The notes under the pieces: model-generated
What the model was told of the DNA's origin: nothing
What the model saw: only the letters and a program-made list of their open reading frames with translations
The model's database searches: none
Program-made: the position numbers and the translations under genes
Shown: positions 1-12,780 of the stretch, in pieces
Position numbering within the stretch: the stretch's first letter is position 1
How the letters are laid out: every line of letters begins with the position of its first letter
DNA from: Oxyruncus cristatus
Lineage: Eukaryota; Chordata; Aves; Passeriformes; Cotingidae
Length of the DNA stretch: 64,000 nucleotides
Assembly: GCA_013399855.1 (NCBI GenBank)
Contig: VXAY01004951.1
Span: 452,332-516,331, forward strand
Reading direction: 5' to 3'

Positions 1-656
1 AGCAACACAGCCAGCAACTTCAACAGCAAGTACTGAAGAGGGTGCGGAGAAAATTTTGCCTGGCACATGGCAGGAGCAGAAGGCTGCCAGCACTGGAGCA
101 GTTTCTCTGCAGCAGCTCCCCTCCAACAAACATCGAGGAGTGCACAGTGCTCCCTCACAGACGGGCAGGTGGCTGATCATTAGCTGGCAAGAAGCAATCT
201 CGCTGCTCACCTTGTGTAAGCTCCCATGAATTTCTATCAGCACACTCCCATTCTTATTTTGGAAAGGAAAATGCAGGCTGGCACATCAACTTCTCACAGG
301 CTGCTGTCATCAACCAAAGATGTGAGCAAACACAGAAACACTGTGCTAAGCCTACCCCTATGAGTCTGCTGGTTTTCCCCTGAAACGGGAAGGGATATGG
401 GTAAGGGTTTTTCCTACCCACCCTTGGCAGCACTCCCTTTGATCAGCCAACCACGGAAGGGTGCAACCTGCTCCTCCAGAGGGGAGGATTTCAGCCCTGC
501 TCATTCCCTTTGATCTCAGTGCTTGTCCCTCTCTGCTGCAAAGGTGTTCTCCTCTTCAGTTCTCCTGCCAAGAGCTCTGTCACAAGAACTACTGAAAAAA
601 AAAAAAAAAAAAAAAAGGGCAAGGCTGAGGGAAGGCTTCTATCCAGGGGTCACAGT
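1..656. other. Non-coding, no gene seen
   Basis: No conserved coding sequence is visible. The only notable feature is an A run at about 595-616, next to the SINE. Confidence 0.6.
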
Positions 657-788
657 TCACAGAATATTCTGAGTTGGAAGGGACCCACAAGGATCATCGA
701 GTCCAAGTCTTAAGTGAACAGCCTGTAGGGGCATCAAACCCACAACCTGGGTGTTATTAGCACCATGCTCTAACCAGCTCAGCTAATC
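657..788 (-). mobile_element. tRNA-Ile-headed SINE with CR1-like tail (TguSINE1-like)
   Basis: On the minus strand the head (about 788-720) resembles tRNA-Ile: TTAGCTGAGCTGGTTAGAGC, then GTGCTAATAACACCCAGG, then a B-box-like GGTTTGATGCC. The tail (about 715-657) resembles a CR1 3' end: GGACTCGATGATCCTTGTGG then GTCCCTTCCAACTCAGAATA. A tRNA-Ile head joined to a CR1 tail is the structure described for the zebra finch SINE TguSINE1. It has no coding capacity and would be copied by the CR1 reverse transcriptase. The name is recalled, not searched. Confidence 0.8.
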
Positions 789-3700
789 TCACGGATGATC
801 TTCCACATTCTCTTTTCCATCTCATTTTATATGGTGATATGATCCACTTGAAACAGCCTCTATAAACACTTTGTTTGGACAAACAACTGATGTTCTTAAA
901 CACCAGGATGAAGGAGCGGAAGAGACAGAAGCATCCCCTCCAGATCTCAAATCTAGGCCACTGAAATTTCAAGGGTATCTAATTCAGAACTCAGTCTCTT
1001 TACACAGTCATGCATCATTTCCCAGTAATAAATTTGGTACACACAATAGAAGGTCAAATACAACAAGCCACTGTGAGACAGGGTGGGACAAGCAGAGATA
1101 AAGATCAATAACAGCATCTGAAGTCTTCTGAAGAGCAGACATCAAGTGATGCTTTCACGGTGACATGCAAGTGATAATAGCCCACCAAACAGAGCAAGGC
1201 AAAAAAGCCTAATGGTTTTTGACAACAGGAAACCTCACCGCTTACCACTTACCTCGAACACAGGTTATTATAGCATTGCTAAGAAGCTCAAATTACTCAC
1301 CTAGCTGTATTTACTAATTACACAGGCTCTCTGAGCTCTCACACCCATTTGCAGGCCTTTGTCACAAAGCTGCAATACCTTAAACAGCCCCTTTTAGCAG
1401 ATCTGAAAGCACTGTACAAACTGAAGTCAGTAACATTATGCTTGCCTAGGAACAGGGTAAACTGAAGCCTATGGGGTGACATCCCACAGTCCCTCAGAAT
1501 TCTAGCAGTTAAGCTGGAAATCAAACACAGCTCCTGTCACCCACACAACCTGTCAAGGACACAAGCCAGCAGGTCACAGGGAAGCTATCAAGCCTTAAAA
1601 GCTTCTCCCTTTCTCAGAACAGCACCTCATCTTCATTGGCTGCATCTACACCACTGAATAAAACCAGCACTGAGGAGCAAAACGGGGTGTTGACACCACT
1701 ACCACAGTCACCCACATCACAAGCCCAGTTTGCTCTCAACTAAGTTTTGCAGCAAATCAGTCAAGTCCACATGGGTAAAGGCATAAACAATTTGTCAAAA
1801 GGACTATACCCTAGTGTTTGTTATGGATCACCAAGTTGAACTGTTCTACCTTTAGATGTTCAGCGCCAATCCAGCAGGACTTGTACAATTACCTTTTATT
1901 CCATGTATGATGCATGTTCTTCCTGCCAAACTACACAGACAACTCAACTCAGCAGCACTCATCCAGTACCTTCATACTATGGGACCCAGTACTTTCACAC
2001 CAACACACCTTGAGATGACAGGTATCCATAGGGATCATGCACAGGGAGTAGCCCCAGCTCATGCGGCCTGTAAGCATGACCACACCAAACAAGAGGTGAT
2101 CAGAGGATGCTGCAGATCGTGAACAAGGCCTGCAGACCACGTGGAAGCTTCAGGATCACTCCACACACTACAGAGACTACACTCCATCGGATCACCTCAG
2201 AGGAGACTGTCTCAGACCAGCACAAACAAGCGGCACCCAGCACTGTTTGGGAAAGGGAAGGGAATCTCTCACCAACACAGATGGCTGACGGCAGCGGCAG
2301 CATGAAACAAGGCAGCAATTACATCTGTCAGTTCCACACATCTCCACAAACACAGCTGGGGAGAAGCATAAAATGAAACCCTACTTTTTTAAAAATGAAA
2401 AAGTAGGAAACAAGCTTCACCTAGAAGTGAACCTTCCCTGTTCTTCACTAGAGAACAATGCAGGTAATAACTCTCGGGTAAACATGAAAAGATAATTTGA
2501 TCACAGTCTACAGAAACCTACATCAGAACAGATTCTGCACAAAAGAATCTGTCAGACCAGGTACCACAGGATCCTGCTACCAGCAACGTGACATTGTGAG
2601 GTCTGGCCACAGTACCAGTAACATTTCTGAGGGAACACACTCCAGGTTAAGAATGTATTTTCCAGCACTTTGAATCAAATACGTAACATTTTACGGCTTA
2701 AATTCTAAGGGTAAAATAAAAGCCTCACTGCCTCAACATTGCTCAAAGCAGGTTTATACTTTTTTGCACATTAGTCTTTCCTATTCTAGGACCCAGGTTC
2801 TCTTGTAACTTGACAGAAAGACGTGCATGTGAAAGGCTCCTCAATGCACGCATGTAAAACTTTCCTCATCGCCTGACTGCACCAATATACTCCTGGAATC
2901 ATCCTGCAGCAAGGAAGGACACAGCCAACCTCCTCTGCTGTACAGGGCAACAAAGAGTGCCCTGCAAACACCACGCCTTGAATCATTTCCACAGGTGAGA
3001 ATGTCCTACTACAGGATTGCACAGAGATCCTACAACAGACTAAACCTTAACAAAGGGAAGGCTGCAAGACAACTGAAATATGAGGAAGGAACTGAAGAGG
3101 TGGAAAGTGATGAAGACAGAAGGGAATTTAACAGGAATGCAAGACTACAATAAGCTAGTGCTATCAGAAAGTCTTCCCTGCCTCTGAGCAAAATAAATTT
3201 CAATTGTCCCCAAACAGTTGCTTCACTCATCCTGGATGTGGAGAAAAACCCCAAGGAAACAGATAATTTAATTAATCAGCTCAGCACATCCTTTCCAAGT
3301 CCAACTCTTAGTATGCACGATTTTTTTTTTTATTTTTTTAAACTGTTTATATAACTGATTTAACTTCAGTTTTCATTTCCAAGCAACGTTCTTTTGTCAG
3401 TTCTGTTCACTACAGATGATTCCTTTCTCAAAGGAATCATATAGATCGATATAGATATATATAGACAGATACATACATATATCAAGTCAAAATGCACCTA
3501 TCCAACACAGCTTTTTTTTTAAAATTACTCAGGGTTGGATCCAGCAATCTTATTGAAGTCAATAAGAGCCCCTTCCACCAGCAGGTATGGTGTAAGAGTG
3601 CTCAGAAGAGCAAGGCAACCTTAGAGTGCACCTTTCCCACAGCCTTCCTGAGTTTTAAAAAAATAAATAAATAAATGTGTGAGTTTGCAGAGAGAACCAG

Positions 3701-6283
3701 GGCAGTTAAGATACCAAGAGCACCAAAGAGCTGTTGCACACAAACACCACCGCACTCCTTCCAGAAAGGGGCCCTGCCATAAATGTTTTGAGAGCCATAA
3801 ATGCAAATGTCTCAATCTGCATACAAAAGATGGCTCAGTAGTACTGCTGTGTTACAATCACATTTTGCATTGACATTTCTATAGCTACTCACTGTGGTGT
3901 AATTAGTGAGAACTCAGGGGACTTTTCACCTACTGAACTTAAGTTCTCTGTGCAAAGCTGCTTCCAAGGATAAATTGTCCATCAGTACAATATGCTCCAA
4001 GGCTTTTCGTGCTTTTCTTCTCCCCATAATTTCCTTCTGTCTCATTGTTATTCTTAAGTAGACAAAATTTCCACACTTGGAGTATTTCAGAAGCAATTAA
4101 TTTAAGCCCAAGGGATGGCTTTTTATGCGGGACAACTTTGGGCTCTGTGGGTAAGAGACACCATCTGTTCTATATAGCATCCAGCACAACATCATCTTAG
4201 ATGACACCTGAAGCTCCTAAGAGTCGAAAATACAAGTTTTCAACTTCCCACAGTACCACCACAAGCAGTAGAAATACCTGGCTTTACAAGTCAGTCGATA
4301 TCAAGGTCTTGCAGCACAGTGCAGCCTCTGAGGTTCAGGTAACGAGATAAAGAGGCTGCAGTGCAAAGCCCACAGCAAATGAAACCTGAAAGCCACGCTT
4401 ATATAAAGGGATTACTACTCACAAACGATGGGGCTCGAGTAGGCATTGAAACAGAAGGTAAAACTAATGCAAAAATACCCGAAACCCACCTGCTCCTTTC
4501 ACGCCTTCTCCTCTAAATCCGATACATATAAGTTACCCAAGAAACACAACTACAAAAACAGTAAATGATAAGATGAAAGCTCCTTGGTTTTGAGCAATGT
4601 TGCTTTCAAAAAAGATAGGCAAAGTTGAAGGTGTTTTCACATAGAGTTAACTTGAGCAAGGTACTCTTTATTGAGATGGGACATTATTCAGCAATGAACT
4701 TTGCATGAACTTATTGTTCCTTGTGGCTTTTAAAGCCAACAACAACCAAAAAAACCCACCCTGGTTCTACGGCAAAACTTTATGCAAGGAAGAAAGAAGT
4801 TAGAAGAAAAATTAAGAAAACTTAAACTTAATCTCAGATTGCTTCCTGGGACACATTTGGAGAAAACAGATGACAAAAACCTGACTGAGAACTACAACAC
4901 AGTGTCTGTAATTACCTGCAAGAGCTGGACCCATGAAAAATAACATTTCAATCCCTTCTCAGTATCGACCAAACAGATGAGATATTTTCATTAAACCTTT
5001 CAAAATCAATATACATATTGATACAATATTTGAAATAGAAATATATTTATTTACGTAAAAACATGAAAAATAATTCAGTAAAATTTACAGTTAGGATTAA
5101 TTTTGTTTGCTTCTGCAGTACTGAAACCCACAGAGATCAAAACATAAGGGCTGAGACATTAAAAAAATAGTAGTGGCGAATTAGGTTGTAGCTTTTGTGG
5201 TTTAGGCTTGAAAACCAGATGAACAGCAGAGCCTCCTGGATGAAAAATGCAAAAACTTTAACTTCTTGATCTTCTGTTCTTAAGACAGTCATTTCAAAAC
5301 TGATTCAGAAATAAGGATAAAACTCTCCCCATTCCCACATCCATCCCAAAACCTGTTCAACTCTCTTTAATGAGCAAACCAGTCTTGATTCAGGGAATTT
5401 CAAAGTAATGTAATTTTTTTGTCAATGAATACAACTGCTTGCTAATAATCACTTCTAATATTGAGAAAAAGAAAACAACCTAACACATGAGGGTTCCCTT
5501 TCCTTTCAAAAGCTAAACTTAAGCCAAACACTCCTCCTTCTCCCCTCCTTGCCTCAATTTCCCTTATTTTTGCCAGAGTTACATGGAGCCTGTCACTACT
5601 CCTTTGGTGAGGTGACAAGCAGTGCAGAAGCTGGAGTCAGATGCATCTTGCTTTCTGTCTGCAGCTCCTCTGTGATTTTCACTGTTTCCCCTGCTCTTCT
5701 GAGCTTCTTACCAGCTTACCAGCTCTGGCAAAGGTGGCCCACAAGTCCCTCAGGGTGTTCCTCCTCCAGGACTCTCCCTTCCAGGTCTCCTCATCAAAGC
5801 ATGACACCCTCAAACCCTTCCCATGCTTTCAAACTTCATCATCCTTTCACTGGAAACAGTAAGCAATTTTGCAAATAACCTCGGTTTACATAAAACATGA
5901 TAAACAAATTTATTTTTTAAAACCAACAGCAAAGCAACCAAGCTTCATCCCAATAATATTTGGGGTGGGGGAGGGAAATGGTAATATAAAGAATAAAAGA
6001 GCTGAAGCTTAGGAGAGTTAGTTGTGCACGCCATTTATACACAAAGGACTCTGCAGTCACAAGTGTTGTACAGTCAAACTGTTGCCTTACAACTGCAATT
6101 ATTTTTATCCATCCAAAACACAGATTATTTCTTAAACACAAAATAAATGTGGAAACATTATCTTCTGACTTAGTGAATTTATTATTAAAAAATCCCAATC
6201 AATCTGAAAAAAAACATACGATCATCCTCTAGCAAGAGGCATTCCAGAAACTGCAATATAGTCAAGGACTGCCTCTTCACTTT
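789..6283. other. Non-coding, no gene seen
   Basis: No conserved exon was recognised on either strand. Small features are a 10-bp perfect inverted repeat (2380-2389 and 2398-2407), an AT-rich simple stretch (about 3435-3481) and AT-rich DNA around 4980-5100. If the island near 11.5 kb starts a minus-strand gene, this would be its first intron. Confidence 0.55.
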
Positions 6284-6890
6284 CAGAGAATCAGAGAATG
6301 TTTTGGGTTGGAAGGCAGCTTAAAGATCATCCAGTTCCACCCCCCTGCCATGGGTAGGGACACCTTCCACTAGACCAGGTTGCTCAAAGCCCCACCCCTC
6401 CGACCTTGAACACTTCCAGGGATGGGGCATCCACAGCTTATTTGGGCAACCTGAGCCAGCGCTTCACTACCCTCATAGAAAAGAATTTCTTCCTAAGATC
6501 TAATCTAAACCTGCCCTCTGTCAGTTCGAAGCCATTCCCACTTGTCCTGTCACGACAGAACCCTGTCAAAAGTCCCTCTCCAGCTCTCTTTTGGTACTGG
6601 AAGGTGCTCCAAGTTCTCCCCAGGTGGGGTCTCACCAGAGTGGAGTAGAGGGACAAAACCGCCTCCCTCGACCTGCTGCCCACGCTGCTTTTGATACAGC
6701 CCAGAACAGAGTTGGTTTCTGGGCTGTCGAAGCACAAGGCCAGCTCATGTCAAGCTTCTCATCCACCAGCACCCCCAAGTCCTTCTCCTCAGGGCTGCTC
6801 TCAATCTATTCTCTGCTTAGCCTACATTTGTGCTTGGGATTGCCTTGACCAGGTCCAGGACCTTCACTGAACTTCACGGGGTTAACTTTC
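6284..6890 (-). mobile_element. CR1 LINE fragment, internally deleted
   Basis: The plus strand shows the reverse complement of a CR1 3' end, starting AGAATCAGAGAATGTTTTGG and running through GGGACACCTTCCACTAGACC. On the minus strand the translated end of the reverse transcriptase ORF is clear: [20 protein letters not shown] and later GRFRLDLRKKFF. The stretch between STLVRPHLG and the C-terminal part is shortened compared with other CR1 copies, so there is an internal deletion. It cannot code for an active enzyme. Confidence 0.92.
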
Positions 6891-9800
6891 CAATGACTTG
6901 TGCAGAAATTAATCCAAATTTTAAAGCTGAAATTTAAACATAGATTTAACAGATCAGGAAAGCTAACAACTTGACCAGATGTTGAAACTGGAATCAAAAT
7001 CTATACAAGGAAAGTAAAAAGCCTTTTATCTGGATGGTCCCATTTGCCCATAGCGACAAAATACTCAGGAAAAGTAGGAGAGAAGACAAACAGACAAGTT
7101 ATCCCAAAGGAACTGGTTCTGATTGAGAAATCAATTTCTGTAACACAATAAACATTGAAATATCTTCTTACAGGACTTTTGTTCAGTGGTACATGACAAA
7201 AAAACCTTCAAAACCACAAGCATGAGGAAAAATTCCAGTGATATTAATGATTTGAGGGAGACATATCAGGAACATGACGAAGCATGAGAGACTCTTATGT
7301 TATAAGCTACAGCACTGTTGGATATTTATACTATATATTTTATATATTATAATCTTCTGATCACCATCCTACCACATCCTACCCAAGAAATAAAAGAGAC
7401 AGAAGCCAGAGAGCTGTCACAGATTAGGGACTGAAAAGTTCTCACCAAAGAAAAAAAGTGGAGTTTAAGTTAAAAATTAGACACTTCTGTCAATTATTTA
7501 TTCATCTACACCTATATAAATCCTACAGTTAAGTTGCTATTCTAACATCTTTAGATAGCTTATAAACGTTCCTTGAATATTATTTGCTTAGTGCCTATTA
7601 CTATTGAATGAAAAAAGCATTTGGCAAGATACCTGTTCAAATGAACAGAGTCAGTTGTTTCGGTTAGTTGAAGAATACGTCCTTGATGGCAAAAAACTAT
7701 TTAGCCTATAATATGGTTATAAGCACCTACAGCAGGACATTATGGACTAATGTAATCAATGTGTCTTAGAAAATGAACTTTGAGCGGAAAGGCTTTTTAA
7801 TCAGACAATAAAAAGTAAAAACCTACGTCACCTGTACAACCTGCAGTTCATTTGGTCAAGATCTTCCTCCTCAGAGAATACCAATCTATTGCTGCACCCT
7901 ATGTGTGTGGACACAACTGGCAAAAAGTGAGATGAGGAGCAAATGACAATTTCAGAGCAGTTGACAGACACTCTCAAAGGCACCAACAGAATAACAGGTG
8001 AAAATTATTTTGCCTGCAGTCATGAATACCAGCAAGCAACAACAGAGTACTAAAGGCATCATAATTATTTTTCCCTTGCCTTAACACACTCTACTTCTGT
8101 TTTGTTCTAATTGTTTAATGGCTCATTCCTACACCCTCTTCCCAATATCAACCACCAAGTCATGAAATCATTAACAACCCTATGTAATTGTGTCTATTTG
8201 CCCAGTCTTTTCCTTCAAGAAGGAAGCACATAACTAGGCTAAAACTTGCCTTAGCCTTGGGTCATCCAGATAGAACACACAAAAAAATGACTCCGGTTCA
8301 AATCCAGTCCAATTATCAGCTTAATTAGAGATACTCAGAGTGAAACACCATCACTTCCTTTCAGCAGCGTTCACAGGAAGCTTTTTGGACATTATTAGTG
8401 CTTGCTAAAATAATGTTACAAGGAAAGAACTCTTAATGAGGTTCTAAACAACAGATCAATGTTCCAAACAGGGATACTCTCTTAATTTCACTTCTGGCTT
8501 GGTACCTCTTCTCTATCAAGCTTTCCAGACTTTTCTGTGAAACCTCCTTCAGGTCCCCTGAAGTGAGAAACAGCAAATAACTGTAATAAATGAACACCAG
8601 AAATATCAACAAGATGTGCTTCAACACTTAAAAGGGCTGCTGATGCTTTGTGACAGATGAAACCAGTACTCAGATTGGGAATTTTTCTGATTGCCACGTA
8701 AGCCACAGAAAGTCAAGTGTCCCAGCCAAGCAGGAAGAAACAGGTGAGTTAAAGCACTGCTGCTGTGAACAGAGTGATATTAAAAAGATAAGTTTATTTC
8801 TTACAAGGGAAGCTTCTTATCCCCCCTCGTCCCTTTTTCTTTTGCAGCAAATCCCAGTTTTCCCTTCCACTCTACCTGCATAAGGCCTGCCTGCTCTGGA
8901 TATTCAGAATCTGATGTCAGCTCAGCATCTGCTGAAACCAAACACGCATGGTGAATGAACTGCAGTGTAACAGCAGGCAGGTGCTTCTTAGAAACTCCTC
9001 CTGAGCACATCTCACGTGCTTCTTTCACATCCTCCTCCCCACAGACCCACCCCTGAGGAAGCACTGCACCACTCCAGCACTTCAGGGAAGAGCCACACCA
9101 GCCAGGAAGGGAGGAAAAGAGCCCTCACCCCTCACCAGCTGGGCAAGCTCATGGTGCACAAGCAGAAGATATTTTTGAGCCCCTGCAAGGAAGCCAAAAC
9201 AAATTAGGTCTTTCCCCTTACACGGAAGTTTGAGGAATAAATCTTTCCTAAAAGAAATGGTTGGAAAAGACAGGGCATGGCATCAAACTTTACTGGGCTA
9301 AGGAAACATGCCTTTTTCAACACAGTCAAGATGTTTCGTATTACATCTGAATTATGCAGCAGAATAGCACTGAACAACTAGTAACTATGGAACAACGTTA
9401 ACAGTACAGCCGCATTTTTAACAGAGTATCATCTAACAACATACCAAGAGAACATGGTAAAATCACACCTGAGCCCATAGAAGCAAAAGAGGAGATGCCA
9501 AAAGCCTCCTATGAAGAAAAGGCTAGAAAGGAAGCTACAATACAGCAAAGAACATTGCTGGAACCAATTTTAGTGCTTAACTTCTGAATCTAAGACTTCA
9601 GGACCTAACAGGTAGCAGAGAGTGCTGATGGGGCGTGTGAAGGAAGAGCTTCTCCCAAGGAGAACAGAGAGCCTGGCTTGCCCAGCTTTGCAAAAACAGG
9701 TTAAGAGTTTGTCCTTAGATACATCAAACATGTAAACAAAGCTAAAAGCAAACAATTCAAACAAAAGCACAATGTTAGCACACAGGAAAAAGCGGACATA

Positions 9801-11200
9801 AATAAATAGGGACTAGGAGCAAAAGATTCCTGAGTAGCAAAGGACAGCCTTCCCATAGGAGTAATGGAAAATAACAGACTACATGAGTTTTAAGGAAGTC
9901 CATAATAAATTATGAATAACCTTGTGAGAGCTGTCTGTAACAGCGAAGTCTCATGCCTGAATTAGAGTTGGGCAGTTTTGAAACTCTGGATGCACCTGCT
10001 GAAGATGCATCTGTTGTATTTGAGCAGGTTTCATTCAGACTCACTTGTAGTGTGAAAATTACGCCATGACAAGCTGGAAGCACCGTCTGGGTCTTATTCA
10101 GCACGTTAGCCTTTACCAAAACTCAAGAGCTACTTGAGTTTTCTGGGCTCTCTTATCTAAACAAAACAACCTGCCCTCCAAGTACTCCAACTCCACAGCA
10201 GTCTTGGCACATCTGACATCCGTCACCGAAACTGATGTACACAAAGCAAGCAAAATTGAACATTTTTAGCCAGTTCTCCTTAGTAAAAGGAAGTTTCTAC
10301 TACTGCACTTTGTCTTCCTACATCCTGGCTCTAACTGCCTGTCAATCATTTGGCCAATTTAATGAAACTCCACGGAAGGGAGGATGCTAAACGCGAAGAA
10401 GTTCCAGGAAACCAGACGTGGGATGAGCTCATTTCTCATCAGGCCAGAGGAAGCAGAGAATGCACCAAAATGCTTTCATGCACTAAGTCTCCAGCTGCAT
10501 TTTGACCTTTTAAAGACACTCCCTCAGCCTGGCTAGCAGAGGGCTCGGGAGACAGCTCAAGATTTCCTGCTGTGTGATCTAGAAGGGAGACAGGAACCTC
10601 ACTGCAGCTGATGGAAGAACAGTCCGCAGGGAAAACACGGCTTCTGAGCAGCACCTGGCCAGTCCCATTGTAAGCTGCGTTTAAAAACACCTATCCACTT
10701 TAGAGACATAAAGAACATTCTCTACAAGTTTTCTTTAGAAAAAACAACAAACATGCACCTTAATCTACCCTTTTTCCCCAGAACGAGACAAAGCCAGCCA
10801 TTTTCCACAGGGAGAGCTGTTTACAACCAGTAATTTTATGGTTCATTTCCTATTTATTTCCATAACTAAAGAGAGCTGAAAAATAAACATCCCTCCTCCA
10901 TCAGCCTCATATTTTGATCTTACCTAATGAAATAATAAATAAAAACAAATAAATAAGCAAGGCTCAGCACACACGCAAAAAAAAAAAAAAAAAAGGAAGA
11001 AAACCAAACAAAAGTCTTTTTCGTGAGCAGTGCTGAAGAAAATAAAAAAGGTTTTGGCAGCAACAGCAGAAGCCGTATCTGTTTTGCATTCACACCACTC
11101 CAAGCACGAAGAGACAAAATCACCCACAAAAAGCCTATCACAGAGAGGCAGACAGGCAGAAAGTGGTTGGATTCTATTCCAGAGGCAGACAGCGGCGGCT
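6891..11200. other. Non-coding, no gene seen
   Basis: AT-rich (for example 7320-7356) with simple A/T-rich stretches near 10925-10995. No conserved coding segment was found. It may be intron of a gene whose promoter lies in the island just to the right, but no exon supports this. Confidence 0.55.
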
Positions 11201-12330
11201 ACATCCTCTCCCTCCCTCAAGACAAACGCGGCCCCCATCGCCCATCTGCCCCGAGCACTCGCAGCCCCACCTCCCCCAGCCCGGGCGTGCCGCTGCCTTC
11301 CCTGGACGCAGCTCCGGCGCTGGTGTTTCGGGNNNNNNNNNNNNNNNNNNNNNNNNNNNNNNNNNNNNNNNNNNNNNNNNNNNNNNNNNNNNNNNNNNNN
11401 NNNNNNNNNNNNNNNNNNNNNNNNNNNNNNNNNNNNNNNNNNNNNNNNNNNNNNNNNNNNNNNNNNNNNNNNNNNNNNNNNNNNNNNNNNNNNNNNNNNN
11501 NNNNNNNNNNNNNNNNNNNNNNNNNNNNNNNNNNNNNNNNNNNNNNNNNNNNNNNNNNNNNNNNNNNNNNNNNNNNNNNNNNNNNNNNNNNNNNNNNNNN
11601 NNNNNNNNNNNNNNNNNNNNNNNNNNNNNNNNNNNNNNNNNNNNNNNNNNNNNNNNNNNNNNNNNNNNNNNNNNNNNNNNNNNNNNNNNNNNNNNNNNNN
11701 NNCGGGGGGGGCGGATCCGCCCCGCTCCGCAGCCCCCTCAGTGCCGAGGGTGTTCCCCGAGGGAGCGCTTTTCGAAAGCCCGTCCTTCCCTAAAGAAGCC
11801 GCGGGTTTGTTTGTTTTTCCTGGACGTTTTTTTGGTTGGTTGGTTGGTTGGTTGGCTTTTGTTTGTTTGTTTTGTTGTGGGTTTTTTTTTTTCCCCCACA
11901 CACGCGCGGCGCCGCTGTCCCCTCTCCTCGTCCCCGCACTGCCCTCACGCGCCTCCCGTGGAGAAACGGGGTGGGTCACGCACAGACACAGACACACGCA
12001 CGCACACAAAATCACCGCGTTTTAGCTGTTTTTGTTGTGCCGGATACCCCCAGCAAGCTTGGGTGCGTGAGGGCTTTCAGGCCTCTCCGCAGCTGTTTCA
12101 GGGAACTGTCGTTTTCCTGACCAGGCTCGCCACAGCGTGTGTAAAACAAACAAACAAACAAAAAACAGGTCTGATTTAGTGGTAGACTTGTATAAGTAGC
12201 TCCTCGTCTTGAAAAAGAGAGGAAGCGACCTTTTAAACCCGCCTGATCGTGGGCATGGAAGTCACGAGTTAAACCACGAAATAAAGAGCTGGAAAACCAC
12301 TGGAGCAGAGCGAGGATGCCTGAGCGCTGG
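11200..12330. promoter_or_regulatory. CpG island, probable promoter/first exon, broken by an assembly gap
   Basis: Sequence flanking the gap is very GC-rich with dense CpG, for example around 11270-11332 and 11703-11810, inside otherwise AT-rich DNA. Islands of this kind usually mark vertebrate promoters. The central 370 bases are unknown. In mammals the neighbour of POLR1A on its 3' side is ST3GAL5, in the same orientation, so its 5' end is a reasonable candidate; that is inference from synteny only. Simple repeats, (GGTT)n near 11832-11855 and a CA-rich stretch near 11980-12008, lie in the right flank. Confidence 0.6.
11333..11702. other. Assembly gap (370 N)
   Basis: A run of unknown bases sits in the centre of the GC-rich island. 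Gaps of this kind are typical for GC-rich first exons in short-read bird assemblies. Any apparent reading frame crossing it is not real evidence. Confidence 0.99.
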
Positions 12331-12780
12331 AGCTGGGGGAGAGCTGATGAAGCAAGGACACGGGTTAAGTCACCGCAGACTGTGCTACCTAGAAAATTTT
12401 TATAATTTTTTAAAAATATCTTGGCTTATTGCCGTGGTATCTAAAAAGTGCTCCCTAACCCAAGTGACTGATGCAAAGCAATCAGCGATTCCAGACATCG
12501 GGAGCTTGATAGTGTTAGTGCTGGTATTACGGTGCACAACACACTGCAGAGGCCATGTCAGGAGAGAGCAGGGGAAATGTTTGCTCTTAGACAAAACGAG
12601 ATACAACTGTCCATGTGCTGTCATTCCCAATTAAAATGGGGTGATGCGGTAGAGGTCCACATTGCTTTCCCATCGGAAGAACTACTGCACAAGGAGATCT
12701 GAAAGCAGCCATGATTTTCCAACCAGTATATATGTTCCCTTGCTGGAAGGGGTGGATGAGCACATGTCCTGAAACAGGAT
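12331..12780. other. Non-coding flank of the island
   Basis: Base composition returns to the AT-rich background. No gene recognised. The last four bases, GGAT, are the left copy of the LTR target duplication. Confidence 0.6.

Noticed and set aside
10919..10930. Donor-like AG/GTAAGA on the minus strand, as a possible first-exon end of a gene starting in the island
   Set aside because: The sequence before it is an A/T-rich simple repeat and long T run, unlike a GC-rich first exon. A single consensus match is expected by chance.
1..11200. Coding exons of ST3GAL5, expected by mammalian synteny
   Set aside because: I looked for the membrane anchor and sialyl motifs on the minus strand and found none.
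10924..12179. Open frames of 256-363 codons on both strands around 11-12 kb
   Set aside because: All cross the 370-base gap, where unknown bases hide stops. The flanking residues are low-complexity and match no known protein.
12209..12634. 141-codon plus-strand frame at the right edge of the CpG island
   Set aside because: It has no conserved motif and spans the switch from island to AT-rich DNA. It might be part of a transcript leader but is not supported as a protein.
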